Shown: positions 1 to 9,235, counted from the first letter of the stretch. The stretch is DNA of 64,000 bases from Terriglobales bacterium (GCA_035567895.1 DATMPC010000059.1:44784-108783), one strand, 5' to 3'. The notes: generated by a model from the sequence alone, not told the origin. A program made the numbers and translations.

Positions 1-729
1 GTTTGCGTGATTCTGTTCGATGTTCCGCAGTTGCGTTCCCGCGATCTGCGGCGTCGGATAGGAGATCAGCGTGAGTTTCGCTTCGCCTTCATCGCTCTTG
101 TAGAGAGCTGTCAGGACCTCTGGACTCTTGGAGAAGTCGATGGCAGAAGAGGGAAGCGGAGACGCAACCTGGTCGTATGACCTTGGACCCGTCGCGAACT
201 TGACCGAATGCTCGATGAACGAAGGCTGCGGAAGCCAATGTGCGAGGCTCGGAGGCTGCGCCAGATTGCCGGCCGGCTGCGGAAGACCGGCAGCCAATTC
301 ACGCAATTCCGCTGCCGACATCGCATTCACACGATCAAACTTCGCCTCGATGACGATGTTGCCCTGCATGAACAGCACACGATCTCCGGCCCACTCACCA
401 TGGCGTCCAATATCCTCTGTTCGCATACCGGGCTGGCTGTAGAGCGAGTACCCGCCATAGGCGCCAGTAGCGTCGTCGAAGCGCGCCGCGCGCACACTGA
501 GCTTGCGATCGCCCTTCGCGTAGTTCGCCGATTGAAAATCACTAAAGCCGTATTCCTTGAGCACACCCGCCAAACCGGCGTCAGCATCAGCGGGATTGGA
601 GCTCGTCTTCGCCGTCGCAGCTTCCTGCTGCCATCCGGCAAAGGCTTGAGGAAGGATCGGAGAGTTCGCGGCGTGGGTAACCGAGGCAAACGCGATAACT
701 AAGGCAAGTAGTTTGACGGAAAGTCGCAT
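1..729 (-). CDS. Secreted DUF6599-like protein, 3' end cut by window edge
   Basis: An uninterrupted minus-strand frame of 243 codons runs from the ATG at 729 to the left edge, so the C-terminus is missing. The N-terminus (MRLSVKLLALVIAFASVTHA, then ANSP) is a typical Sec signal peptide with cleavage near residue 20, so the protein is exported. The mature part mentions no catalytic motif I recognise; it has the look of the DUF6599 family of acidobacterial secreted proteins (a Q-A-x-x-G-W opening, a YGxYSLYSQ-type segment, and a repeated pattern after residue 200). Family assignment is from memory of the pattern, not a search. Codon usage resembles neighbouring genes. Function unknown. Confidence 0.72.
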   Translation of the reverse strand, partial: MRLSVKLLALVIAFASVTHAANSPILPQAFAGWQQEAATAKTSSNPADADAGLAGVLKEYGFSDFQSANYAKGDRKLSVRAARFDDATGAYGGYSLYSQPGMRTEDIGRHGEWAGDRVLFMQGNIVIEAKFDRVNAMSAAELRELAAGLPQPAGNLAQPPSLAHWLPQPSFIEHSVKFATGPRSYDQVASPLPSSAIDFSKSPEVLTALYKSDEGEAKLTLISYPTPQIAGTQLRNIEQNHAN

Positions 730-903
730 GTACAAAGCTGGGATCGACAGATACAGTCTATTAGACACCACCTGTGCGGTGCACGATTCCGATTTGGCCT
801 TGTGGCATAGCCGGCCTCGGCCTACTGCTGGGCAGCAAACCGACATCACTGCACGATCTGCCGGGGGCATGGCTGCGAGGTTGGCACGGTAAGGCCAGCC
901 AAG

Positions 904-1332
904 CTAGAGCGGGATGGCTGAGCCTCGGTCTGTGGAGTGGGACTCTGGCTGCCGAGAACTCAAGTCTGACTCCCTTTTGAGTTGCTTACGCAGTACAAAC
1001 CCAATGTGAGCGGCAATCAGAAACCCAATTTGGTAAGTCAAGTCGTACTGTAGCATCCCAAACGTGTACAGCGGAGAATGTCCCCACCATAACGAGCCTG
1101 CGGTGGCCACCGCACTAATCCAACCCAAGACCAGCGTCCAAGCTGGCTTTACGATAAAGAGCAGAGCAGCAAGAGTCATGGAAAAAGCGATGCACTGGTG
1201 GACCACTACGGGCTTGACAAATACCTGCTCTGCAAAGATCACGATGTCCTGCAGGACTGTACAGAGCGTTATAGCTACGCCACAGATGCCAATGCCAACC
1301 TTAATTAGTCGAGCTTTTTGCTGTCCCGTCAT
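904..1332 (-). CDS. Small four-helix membrane protein, possible immunity protein
   Basis: This 142-residue protein has four evident hydrophobic segments (about residues 10-32, 40-60, 62-80 and 90-112) and a charged, disordered C-terminal tail (KQLKRESDLSSRQPESHS), so it should sit in the inner membrane. I do not recognise a named family. Its ATG lies three bases after the stop of a phospholipase A2-like fragment read in the same direction, the spacing of a co-translated pair. Polymorphic toxins carry an immunity gene immediately downstream, and membrane immunity proteins are usual for membrane-attacking toxins, so a cognate immunity role is a reasonable inference. It could equally be an unrelated membrane protein. 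Confidence 0.6.
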   Translation of the reverse strand: MTGQQKARLIKVGIGICGVAITLCTVLQDIVIFAEQVFVKPVVVHQCIAFSMTLAALLFIVKPAWTLVLGWISAVATAGSLWWGHSPLYTFGMLQYDLTYQIGFLIAAHIGFVLRKQLKRESDLSSRQPESHSTDRGSAIPL

Positions 1333-1335
1333 CTG

Positions 1336-1647
1336 TCAGTGAACCCCTGTTCCAGGTGCGAGTGGACCGCCAGGTATCAGACCCAAATATTTGAGCCACA
1401 ACGTGACTGCAGCTGCTCCATACCCCTTGATGCCCTTGGCCGCATCGTATAGTGTCTGGTTGCACTTTTGAAGCGCGGCAGCTTGAGCAAGACTCCCCGT
1501 CCCGGGTGTGCCGATACTATTTATGTCCGCTGTCGCACGAACCGCATCGTAGCACGTATCGTGGGCGTGACACGCAGCATCTAGCTCGTTAAGCTCGGGT
1601 CCGCCACCGCCTTTTCCACACCAGTGGGTACCGAAGAAAAGAATTGG
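1336..1647 (-). pseudogene. Start-less fragment of a phospholipase A2-type toxin domain
   Basis: Between in-frame stops on the minus strand lie 103 codons with no ATG, GTG or TTG start, so this is not in the usual gene list. The translation contains HWCGKGGGG, which matches the calcium-binding loop of phospholipase A2, followed by LDAACHAHDTCYDA, which matches the PLA2 active-site signature (C-x-x-H-D-x-C-Y with the His-Asp pair), then a second Cys-Asn (QKCNQTLYDAA) and a glycine/proline-rich end. In bacteria such domains are common as C-terminal toxins of Rhs and other polymorphic toxin proteins. No Rhs core is visible upstream; instead a palindromic intergenic repeat occupies 1721-1914. I read this as the surviving C-terminal tip of a decayed toxin gene. 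Confidence 0.6.
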
Positions 1648-1720
1648 TTAGGATCATAGTCTGTGGGTCTGCTCAAAGCTGAAATAGGCCGATGTGGTCT
1701 GCATCCATCAGCCTCGAATT

Positions 1721-1914
1721 GCGTGCCGGGTTTCGCGGCACGCATCGAGTTGAGGCTGGCAGGAACTGCCGGGAAGAAGTTTTTGGTAATTGAGCCCCGG
1801 GTAGGGCGGCACTCTTCTTAGAACGTGTCGCCCTTCCAGGGCTCAAATCTATGCGCTGTTATCCCGGCACTGGGTGCCGGGCTCAAATCTATTCGTGCCG
1901 CGAGACGCGGCACG
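1721..1914. repeat. Palindromic intergenic repeat, family B, copy 1
   Basis: The element begins and ends with GTGCCG...CGGCAC inverted pairs (about 1722-1742 and 1894-1914) and holds further internal pairs such as CCCGGCACTGGGTGCCGGG (1863-1881). The same word set (TGCCGGGCTCA, GTGCCGCGA...CGGCACG, AAGGGCGACAC-like) recurs at 63064-63289. It lies between the amidase stop and the PLA2 fragment and fills most of the otherwise gene-free 1648-2051 stretch. It carries no coding potential of its own. Confidence 0.65.
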
Positions 1915-2051
1915 CAATCTCTGACGCTGCAGCACCCTGTTTTCAGGCTTCTACGCAGCGATACCGAACATTTTCAAGGCTTGAGCGTTTCAGCTTCGCC
2001 CCAACTCGGATTCGTTGAGGGAATGTCAGAAGAAATCGCAATGTGCGTTGG

Positions 2052-4319
2052 TTACTGCCCGGCCGCAACGGGCTGTTTCGCGCTCGCCACCTTAATTCCA
2101 CTGAGCCCCTGGGCGTAGCGCGACACGCCGCGGTAGAGCGATTCAGCGACGCGCTGGCGGTATTCAGGTGTACGCAGCTTGCGTTCGTCCGTTGGATTGC
2201 TCACAAACGAAATCTCCGCGAGAACCGAGGGCATGTTGGCTCCGATGAGCACGATGAACGGCGCCTTCTTTACTCCACGATCTCTTATCCCCGGACTCTT
2301 CGCCGCTTCCCCGGCATGGAGCGCCTTCTGCACATTGGCCGCGAACTCGCGCGATTCATCGATCTTGTCTTTCAACGCGATCTTCTTCACCAGGTCTTGC
2401 AGGTCATGCACCGAGGTCTCAGAGACGGAATTCTCGCGAGCCGCAACTTCCAAAGCCTCTGGCGATGAGGTGAAATTCAGGTAGTAAGTCTCTACTCCAC
2501 GCGCTGAAGGATCGGAGCTGGAATTGGCGTGGATCGAGATGAACAGATCCGCCTGATTCTGATTCGCGATAGCCGTCCGCGTCTCCAGCGGAATGAAAGT
2601 GTCATCGTGTCGTGTGTACACCACATCCGCGCCGAGCTTCTGCTCCAGCAATTTGCCCAGGCGCAGCGCCACGTCGAGTACGAGATCTTTTTCCAGCAGT
2701 CCGTTTGGACCGATAGTCCCGGTGTCGTGTCCGCCATGGCCTGCGTCGACGACGATCTTGCCGATCTTCAGTCCCAGCGCCCGAACAAGCGACAAATCGC
2801 CATCCGCTGTTGGCTTTGCCGTACGAGTCGCGCTGGCGACCACTGTTGGCTTGCCGTTGCGTTTCTTTTGACCTTTCTCTGCGGTCAGCGACGACTCAGA
2901 GGACTTCTTGGCTGGTTCTGCGTCCTCAGTCTTCTCGCGTTTTGCGACTCTCTCGACAACGGCGTCACTCGTGGGCTTGCTTGTCGCCTTTACTTGCTTA
3001 GGATCGTCGCTTAGCGAAGCGATCTCAGCCAAACCGAGATCGCTGCTTTCCATGGGTACTTCGGTGCGCTTCGGAAGAACTGGTTTCTTAGGAGTCGCCT
3101 TAGCGCTCGTGGTCGGGGCTGATTGGTCATCTTCTTCGTCGTCCGAATCTGCGGACGCTGGACTCTTCCGGCTGGCGGCAACCGTCTTGGTGTCAGTTCT
3201 CTTTGTGACGGCAGCTTGCGGTACTCCGGTAGACGAGTTGGAGCGAGGATCCGAAGTCGGACTCTGTGAACTCGCCGTCTGCACCTGCGGCGCAGCCTTC
3301 TTACCGTGAACGTCGATGATCAGCCGATACGGATTCGGCAGAAGGAACGCCGAGTACTCAGCCAGGTTGTCGACTTCCAGCACCACGCGAGCCATGTTGG
3401 CTTTGTACTGCGCAACGCGGACTTTCTTCAGGAGCCCGTCTTCAATGTTGTAGCTCTTGCCGATCAGCTCCGAGGCCAGCCGGCTGTCATGCAAGTCGAA
3501 GAAGATGCGATCGGGAGAAGGAACCCTTCCCGCTTCATACTTCACTTCATCTTCGAGATCGATCGCGATGCGGGTGTAGTCGGGCGTTGACCAATAACGC
3601 AGGCTCGTGACGCGCGGCAGTCCCTGGCGCTTCGAGGCGACGGTTTTCAGCGGCGGAGAGCTCGGCTCCTCATCATCGGCCTCGTCACGATTTGCTTCCC
3701 GTCGCTTGCTAGATGCGACCTGATCCTTGCTCTTCTTGCTGGGAGCACTGGGACGCTTAGCTTCTTCGTCCATCTCACGAAGAGCGGCTTTGGCTTGCTG
3801 AGCGAGCTCATGATTGGGATATCGCTTAAGGAACTCTTCAAAGGTTTCCTTGGCGATAGCCAGTTCGTTCAAGTCCTCACGATAGATCTGGCCGATGCTG
3901 AGTAGCGCCCCAAAGCGATACTTGCTCCCGGGATATTCCCGTCGCAGGAATTCATACTGCCCAATAGCAGACTTGAATCCCGTTTTGTCGTCATCGAGGC
4001 GAGCTTGCTCGGCAAGAAGTTCGGCGACTGCGAGCACGCTGGCATCCGCGCGTGTCGATGTTGGAGCCAGGTGATAGACCTTGCGGAAAGCGTCGATTAC
4101 GCGGTTGTAGTCTTCGGTGTCGCGATCGCCTTCAGGACGCCCGTTGAGCGCTTCGCGCATCTGAACGGCCTTGTGATAGGAGTCGAGCGCGATGTGTTTT
4201 TTGCGCGCAACACTCATCGCTTCCGCGCGTCCTGCATGGAGGAAGATGAGGAGGCTTGCGGCCACTAGAGTCCAGATTGCGAAGTGACGAGTCGCGCTGC
4301 TGACTGACCTGCCGGACAT
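2052..4319 (-). CDS. N-acetylmuramoyl-L-alanine amidase with TPR and AMIN domains
   Basis: Periplasmic zinc amidase that cleaves the amide between MurNAc and the stem peptide. Domains of the 755-residue product: signal peptide (about 1-30); TPR-like repeats resembling outer-membrane assembly lipoprotein repeats (about 60-185); AMIN domain for envelope targeting (about 235-345); a long Ser/Lys/Thr-rich linker; and Amidase_3 from about 521 to the end. Zinc and catalytic residues are visible in VVDAGHGGHD, LLEKDL, ISIHANS and VLAEISFVSNP. The frame is open to 4439, but that would overlap the upstream gene; the ATG at 4319 has AGGGA eight bases upstream and is preferred over ATGs at 4346 and 4328. 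It follows a lytic transglycosylase in the same direction, giving a wall-remodelling pair. Confidence 0.9.
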   Translation of the reverse strand: MSGRSVSSATRHFAIWTLVAASLLIFLHAGRAEAMSVARKKHIALDSYHKAVQMREALNGRPEGDRDTEDYNRVIDAFRKVYHLAPTSTRADASVLAVAELLAEQARLDDDKTGFKSAIGQYEFLRREYPGSKYRFGALLSIGQIYREDLNELAIAKETFEEFLKRYPNHELAQQAKAALREMDEEAKRPSAPSKKSKDQVASSKRREANRDEADDEEPSSPPLKTVASKRQGLPRVTSLRYWSTPDYTRIAIDLEDEVKYEAGRVPSPDRIFFDLHDSRLASELIGKSYNIEDGLLKKVRVAQYKANMARVVLEVDNLAEYSAFLLPNPYRLIIDVHGKKAAPQVQTASSQSPTSDPRSNSSTGVPQAAVTKRTDTKTVAASRKSPASADSDDEEDDQSAPTTSAKATPKKPVLPKRTEVPMESSDLGLAEIASLSDDPKQVKATSKPTSDAVVERVAKREKTEDAEPAKKSSESSLTAEKGQKKRNGKPTVVASATRTAKPTADGDLSLVRALGLKIGKIVVDAGHGGHDTGTIGPNGLLEKDLVLDVALRLGKLLEQKLGADVVYTRHDDTFIPLETRTAIANQNQADLFISIHANSSSDPSARGVETYYLNFTSSPEALEVAARENSVSETSVHDLQDLVKKIALKDKIDESREFAANVQKALHAGEAAKSPGIRDRGVKKAPFIVLIGANMPSVLAEISFVSNPTDERKLRTPEYRQRVAESLYRGVSRYAQGLSGIKVASAKQPVAAGQ

Positions 4320-4401
4320 TCTCTGCATCCCTGTTGCACCCAGCATCAGGTGCGATTCAACGTTTGCTGCCGGGCAGTTCGAAGGGCTGCAGTTGCGAAC
4401 C

Positions 4402-5310
4402 CTACTCCATATCGCTGACCGACAAGTGTCCTTCGGCATCCCTCTTTACCTGCAGGGGATGTCCGGGTGTATTGAGTCGTGCTGTGTTCGACCCATATAT
4501 ACCTGTGATGCGCTTTACATAATTCCGAGTTTCTGAATATTTCGGAATTCCCCGGCTGCGCCGCACCGCGCCAACGCCGGCGTTATATGCCGCTAACGAT
4601 AACTCTACATTACCGTTATAGGAATCGAGCAACTCTTTAAAGTGGCGCACTCCGGCGTCCACATTTTGTGCAGGATCGTAGGGATTCCGCACATTCAATG
4701 ACTTAGCGGTGCGCGGCATGAGCTGCATCAATCCGATGGCGCCTTTCCGCGAGACCGCATGCGGATTGAAGTTCGACTCAACCTTGATGATGGCGCGTAC
4801 CAAATTGGGATCGACGGAATGCTCTGTGGCGGCTTGCTCGACGATCTTGTCGATCCACTCCGATCCGTTCGGAGGCAACGATGACTCTGTGTAATGAACA
4901 CGTCCCAGAGCAGGATAGTTGCGCGGGGCAGCGGCTGTTTGCCCTGAGGTCGACGAACTCTGCACCTGCTCTGACGCCAAACGCAGAGCATTGCCGCTCG
5001 CAGCAAAATTAGGATTCTTCAACGCAGCCTGGCGCAGCAACCTGCGGACATCTTGCGCCGCAGATTGCGCTGCCTTGCGCGAATGCGAATACATCGGCGG
5101 CACCGGTTTCCAGCGATGCTCGCGGTTGCTCCAGTAATAGTATTCGGAGTTCAGCGGAGGGGCGGTCTGCACGGCCCTTTCCGGCGCGTTTTCGTACACC
5201 AGGCGCCCGTCGCTTGTTTGCGAAGCGACGATGGTTTGCGCGTGCGTGGCGGAAGGGAGGCCGTTCAGGAACAAGCCTGCATACAGGACCGAAATCAGGT
5301 GTCTACGCAT
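4402..5310 (-). CDS. Lytic murein transglycosylase, SLT domain
   Basis: A 302-residue exported enzyme predicted to cleave the MurNAc-GlcNAc bond of peptidoglycan with formation of 1,6-anhydroMurNAc. Residues 1-24 form a signal peptide ending in THA-QT. The SLT domain covers about 145-270: [14 protein letters not shown] holds the catalytic glutamate, followed by [14 protein letters not shown] and the [10 protein letters not shown] motif, all canonical for the SLT/Slt70-like fold. The middle region (60-140) is Ser/Ala-rich and probably a linker. The stop lies 82 bases before the preferred amidase start, same strand, so the two wall enzymes are probably co-transcribed. Not the long Slt70 form: too short and lacking the alpha-superhelical domain. 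Confidence 0.9.
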   Translation of the reverse strand: MRRHLISVLYAGLFLNGLPSATHAQTIVASQTSDGRLVYENAPERAVQTAPPLNSEYYYWSNREHRWKPVPPMYSHSRKAAQSAAQDVRRLLRQAALKNPNFAASGNALRLASEQVQSSSTSGQTAAAPRNYPALGRVHYTESSLPPNGSEWIDKIVEQAATEHSVDPNLVRAIIKVESNFNPHAVSRKGAIGLMQLMPRTAKSLNVRNPYDPAQNVDAGVRHFKELLDSYNGNVELSLAAYNAGVGAVRRSRGIPKYSETRNYVKRITGIYGSNTARLNTPGHPLQVKRDAEGHLSVSDME

Positions 5311-5805
5311 CTAGTTCTCATCTCCGAACGAGCTGCCAAAAAGTCTCGCGCGGTCCGACAAGGACCTCATTTCGCCGCACTTAGCAGACGGCCCCAAAGT
5401 GAGCGTACCCGCCGGGCGGTCTTCACCTAACCCCAAATCCTGACGGAGAAATACATCCAGAGTAGGTCGATTATAGGGGGCTTAAGCACCTGAAACAATT
5501 ACCAGAAGGACAGGAACCAGCAGGGTGAATAGCGAAAACTTACATACAAAACCGGCAGAAAACCCGAAGAACGAGGCCGTAGGTTGTTGAGGACATTACC
5601 AAAGTGTCTAGGAGCAGGAGTTGGGGCTCGACAGCTCCTTTGGGATCGCCAAAAAGCAACTACTCACGCAGATGAACGCTGATTAACCGATGGACGCAGA
5701 TCACGCTAATACTCCTAAATCCCGCACTCCAAAAAAATCTGCGTGAATCCCTAAAATCTGCGTTCATCTGCGTGAAGCAGTTGCTTTTGGTTTTGACCTG
5801 TTTCA
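5311..5805. other. Gene-free stretch with one long-arm palindrome
   Basis: This is the region upstream of the transglycosylase (minus) and downstream of the VWFA gene (minus). Apart from the inverted repeat at 5651-5788, I see no gene, RNA or clear promoter. Several short frames cross it but have no family resemblance or start signals. Confidence 0.5.
5651..5788. repeat. Inverted-repeat element, family F
   Basis: Arms of about 28 bases at 5652-5679 and 5760-5788 are reverse complements except for a small mismatch near the outer third; the exact core is CACGCAGATGAACGC at 5665-5679 against 5760-5774. The centre holds additional partial copies of the ATCTGCGT word. No coding capacity; it resembles a MITE-like or REP-type extragenic element. 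Confidence 0.65.
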
Positions 5806-6861
5806 CTAATCGCGACGCGGCACATACCCAGTGCGGTAGTAAACCTGCAACGGCAGAAAATCCTCCGAGCGGGTGACCTTCACTTTGATCTTGCGCCACT
5901 TGCTGTCTTCCACAGCACGACTCGGGCGATACCCCAGAATGTACTGATTGCGCAGTTCGCGGCTGGCGCGGGCGGCAGCGTCGGGAATGCCCGCAGGATT
6001 ATCAAGCACGATCGCCCGGCCGCCAGTCGATTCGGTGACCTCAGTTAACCACTGCCGCCCGAATCGTTCTTCCAGCTTTTTCGTGAGCAGGAGAGTCGGC
6101 GCATCGCAAACGTCGATGGCGTAGATCTCGGTGTCCGACTCGCGCGCAAGCTTCTTGATCTGCCGCAAGCTGTGACGGCTATTGTTGTCGCCACCGTCGG
6201 AGATGACCAGAAGCGCCTTGCGTGTGTACCTGGCATGCCGAAGCTTGGCGAGTCCCATGTAGATCGCGTCGGCGAGCGCGGTATTGCCTTTGGGCTTTGC
6301 CGCCGCCAGCGCAGCGTGGATGTCCTCGAATGACTGCGTGGTGTCCGCGAGCAGCTTCGGCTTATCCGCGAAGGTGATGACGAAGTAATCATCCTGGGGA
6401 TTCGCATTGTCGAAGAACTCCGACGCGGCCTCGCGCACCTCGTCGATCTTGTTCGCCATGCTGCTGCTGAGATCCACCAGAATCCCAACCGAAAGAGGCG
6501 CATCTTCGGTATTGAAATACTGGATTTTCTCCTCGCTCCCCCCCTCATAGAGCTTGAAGTTGTGCCGGGCGAGATCGACGACTGGATGGTTCTTCACGTC
6601 AGTCACAGTCACGGGCACGAGAACCATCTCAACATCCACGCGCAGACGGCCCGGCGTCTGCGTCGATCTGCGTTCTGCACGCTCCGCCTTGGTGCGTGGA
6701 ACGATGTGGATATCGTCACTGGATTGCGCGGCAGCGGATGTGGCAACCAGGAAAGCGAAGAGCACGACGTATCCGCTTCGCCAAAGGTTCTTTTTCCTGC
6801 ATTCGGTCGATCGTGAAGAAGGTGCAGCGGGGAGAGATACCGCGAACAAAGATAAAGCCAT
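5806..6861 (-). CDS. Secreted VWFA-related domain protein, acidobacterial type
   Basis: A 351-residue protein with a long basic leader and hydrophobic core (YVVLFAFLVATSAAAQ, residues about 31-46), so probably exported. A von Willebrand type A domain covers about 110-310: VGILVDLSSSMANK provides the metal-ion-dependent adhesion site (D-x-S-x-S), and VISDGGDNNSRH provides a later MIDAS loop. The pre-domain segment (VPVTVTDVKNHPVVDLARHNFKLYEGG) and the C-terminal LRNQYILGYRPSR are characteristic of the VWFA-related family expanded in Acidobacteriota. The ATG at 6861 has AGGGA about seven bases upstream. Role unknown; presumed protein-protein interaction at the cell surface. Confidence 0.88.
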   Translation of the reverse strand: MALSLFAVSLPAAPSSRSTECRKKNLWRSGYVVLFAFLVATSAAAQSSDDIHIVPRTKAERAERRSTQTPGRLRVDVEMVLVPVTVTDVKNHPVVDLARHNFKLYEGGSEEKIQYFNTEDAPLSVGILVDLSSSMANKIDEVREAASEFFDNANPQDDYFVITFADKPKLLADTTQSFEDIHAALAAAKPKGNTALADAIYMGLAKLRHARYTRKALLVISDGGDNNSRHSLRQIKKLARESDTEIYAIDVCDAPTLLLTKKLEERFGRQWLTEVTESTGGRAIVLDNPAGIPDAAARASRELRNQYILGYRPSRAVEDSKWRKIKVKVTRSEDFLPLQVYYRTGYVPRRD

Positions 6862-7303
6862 GACAGAGTCCCTGAGAAATGTGCCCGCGATTATGTCCCA
6901 GGGGCAGGCGTCGAGGAAAGGGTTATTTCGAGTGGTCTTTAAGAATTGCGTTTCTTGACACTTGAGCCGAGCTTGAAGATGCCAAACCCGCGAAACTCGT
7001 TCACAAAGAAACTGCCCAGCCCCAAGATACTGTCATCCCCCGCTCCGCCGCGCGAGCGATTGCGTGACGAGAACTCTACTGCGGAGCGGGGGATCTGCTG
7101 TTGTTTGCGGTACGACAAACCTAAGAACAACAGATCCCCGCGCGAAAAGCACGCGCAGGGATGACAGTCTCTGTAGGGAGTGGGCACTGTCTGCAGCATG
7201 TCACTGTTGACACGAAGACTGTCGTCGGATGTCGCTCTAAGCAACTTGCCTATTGTAAGTAGCCACTCGCACCCCTAGCATAGAATTCCCAATTCATTTC
7301 TCA
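6862..7303. other. Intergenic region with a family C palindrome
   Basis: Divergent region between the VWFA gene (minus) and the SulP gene (plus). It holds the repeat at 7030-7167; I recognise no gene, RNA or clear sigma-70 promoter in the remainder. Confidence 0.5.
7030..7167. repeat. Palindromic intergenic repeat, family C, copy 1
   Basis: Bounded by CTGTCATCCC at 7030 and GGGATGACAG ending at 7167. Inside are CCCCGCTCCGCCGCG against GCGGAGCGGGG and GGGGATCTGCTGTTG against CAACAGATCCCC as inverted pairs. The same building blocks reappear at 38337-38508. Confidence 0.7.
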
Positions 7304-9040
7304 ATGGCGAATCTTTCAGAGTGGCTGCCGAAATCGGTTCTCTGCTTGCGGAGCTACACGCTCCAGAAGCTCCTTTCCGATCTGCTCGCGGGCATCACCG
7401 TAGGACTGGTGGCCCTGCCTCTGGCTATGGCGTTTGCCATCGCCTCGGGGATGCCGCCGGAGGCGGGCTTGTACACGGCAGTCTTCGCGGGCGGCCTCAT
7501 CTCTGCTCTCGGCGGCTCGAGCACTCAGATCGGTGGACCCACCGGAGCGTTCGTCGTTGTCGTGGCTGGAATCATTGCCCGTTATGGGATTGAGGGCCTC
7601 TACATCTGCACGTTGCTGGCCGGAATCATTCTGATCTTCATGGGCGTTACGGGACTCGGCACAGCCGTCCGCTTCATTCCGCGTCCGGTCGTTGTCGGCT
7701 TCACGAACGGGATCGCGATCCTCATCGCCAGCACTCAGGTCAAGGACTTCTTCGGCCTCCAGATCGATCATGTCCCCGGAGATTTCTGGGGACGCATGGT
7801 GGCGATCGTCAGGAACTTTCACACACTCTCCCCGATCGCGACCTCGCTGTCGGTAATTTCGCTCGCCGTCATCCTGCTGACTGCCCGCTACGTGAAGCGC
7901 GTTCCCGGATACATAGTTGCGCTGCTGGGCGGCACTGCGATCTCGGTATTGCTCAAACTGCCGATCGAAACCATCGGAACGCGATTCGGTGGAATTCCGT
8001 CCGGCCTGCCCAACCTGGCGATTCCGCCTCTGCACTTCAGCCTGATTCGCCCGCTGATCTCGCCGGCCATCACAGTGGCGATGCTGGGAGCGATCGAGTC
8101 GCTGATGTCCGCGGTCGTGTCGGATCGGATGAGCGGGGATCGGCATAATCCGAACGTCGAGTTGGTTGCTCAAGGCATCGCCAACGTCGCTTCTCCGCTG
8201 GTAGGCGGCCTCCCCGCGACCGGCGCCATCGCGCGAACCGCAACCAACATTCGTTCCGGAGCAAAGACTCCTGTTTCGGGAATGATCCATGCCCTAACCC
8301 TGCTGGCCATCCTGCTCTTCGCCGCGCCCCTGGCGAAGTTTATTCCACTGGCCGTGCTCGCGGCCATCTTGATGGTGGTCTCCTGGAACATGGGCGAGTG
8401 GAAACAGATTCCCGAACTACTGCGCCTGAGCAAGCTGGAAATCGCCGTGTGGTTGATCACGCTGCTGCTCACGGTCTTCGCCGATCTCACCGTCGCGGTC
8501 GAAATGGGAATGATCCTGGCAGTGTTGATTTACATCCGGAACGTCACCGCGACGACTACCGTGTCAGAAGTTACCAACGAGTATCTAGAAGACGGCCGTC
8601 TTCACATCCTGCAAGACAAGCAGATTCCGCCTTATGTAACCATACTGCGTATTCACGGCCCGTTCCTGTTTGGCTCATCCGACAAGATCAACGACATTTT
8701 GGGGAAGATTCCGGAGATGCCCGCGATCATCGTGGTCAGGCTGCGCAACATGACTGCGCTGGATGCGACAGGTCTGCAAGCCCTTCAGGAATTTGCCGAC
8801 GCTGTGCACGAAACCGGGCGCGGACTGATTTTCTGTGGTGCGCCCTCGCAGCCCGCCAAGCTCATGCACCGTGCCGACTTTGAAGAACATATCGGCACAG
8901 GAAATGTATGTCCAAATGTGCAGGCTGCACTCGCGCGAGCCGCGCAAATATTCCAGGAGCTCCCCGAAGCCACGCGAACATTGGGTTTGCATCGGCGTCG
9001 CTCCGATCTGGTAGCGCATTCTGCGTCGCCGCAGGGCTAA
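7304..9040 (+). CDS. SulP-family inorganic anion transporter with STAS domain
   Basis: A 578-residue inner-membrane transporter. The first ~430 residues contain the SulP transmembrane core (around a dozen hydrophobic helices), beginning with DLLAGITVGLVALPLAMAFA and PPEAGLYTAVFAG, hallmark SulP sequences; the conserved SDRMSGDRHNPNVELVAQG segment is near residue 272. The C-terminal ~120 residues form a cytoplasmic STAS domain (MTALDATGLQALQEFADAV). SulP members carry sulfate, bicarbonate or other anions, often with Na+ or H+; the substrate cannot be read from the sequence, and no carbonic anhydrase or sulfur-assimilation gene is adjacent to help. The ATG at 7304 lies just before the first membrane core. 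Confidence 0.92.
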   Translation: MANLSEWLPKSVLCLRSYTLQKLLSDLLAGITVGLVALPLAMAFAIASGMPPEAGLYTAVFAGGLISALGGSSTQIGGPTGAFVVVVAGIIARYGIEGLYICTLLAGIILIFMGVTGLGTAVRFIPRPVVVGFTNGIAILIASTQVKDFFGLQIDHVPGDFWGRMVAIVRNFHTLSPIATSLSVISLAVILLTARYVKRVPGYIVALLGGTAISVLLKLPIETIGTRFGGIPSGLPNLAIPPLHFSLIRPLISPAITVAMLGAIESLMSAVVSDRMSGDRHNPNVELVAQGIANVASPLVGGLPATGAIARTATNIRSGAKTPVSGMIHALTLLAILLFAAPLAKFIPLAVLAAILMVVSWNMGEWKQIPELLRLSKLEIAVWLITLLLTVFADLTVAVEMGMILAVLIYIRNVTATTTVSEVTNEYLEDGRLHILQDKQIPPYVTILRIHGPFLFGSSDKINDILGKIPEMPAIIVVRLRNMTALDATGLQALQEFADAVHETGRGLIFCGAPSQPAKLMHRADFEEHIGTGNVCPNVQAALARAAQIFQELPEATRTLGLHRRRSDLVAHSASPQG

Positions 9041-9072
9041 CAAGCTGCCTCATCGAGCGATCACACCGAACA

Positions 9073-9235
9073 CTGTCATCCTGAGCCCCTCTTTCGGGCG
9101 AAGGATCTCCCGCCATGCATCATGCGGTTACGCGCTGTCATGGCTTTTTGGCGAGTACTTCTGGGCCGAAAAGCCACGATGCGGCAGGTGCATCCCATAG
9201 CTCGCGGGAGGTCCTTCGCCGGGCTCAGGATGACA
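9073..9235. repeat. Palindromic intergenic repeat, family A, copy 1
   Basis: Starts CTGTCATCCTGAGC, continues GCGAAGGATCTCCCG, and ends with the reverse complement order CGGGAGGTCCTTCGCC...GCTCAGGATGACA. The inner part contains an inverted GGCTTTTTGG / AAAAGCC pair. It fills the gap between the SulP gene and the aminotransferase gene. Four further copies occur in this window. Confidence 0.8.

Noticed and set aside
327..689. 120-codon minus-strand frame at the left edge
   Set aside because: Out of phase with the secreted protein frame that carries a clean signal peptide and stays open to the edge.
7316..8290. 324-codon minus-strand frame antisense to the SulP gene
   Set aside because: Composition is Arg/Asp/Gln-rich and typical of a shadow frame; the plus-strand SulP protein has clear family motifs.
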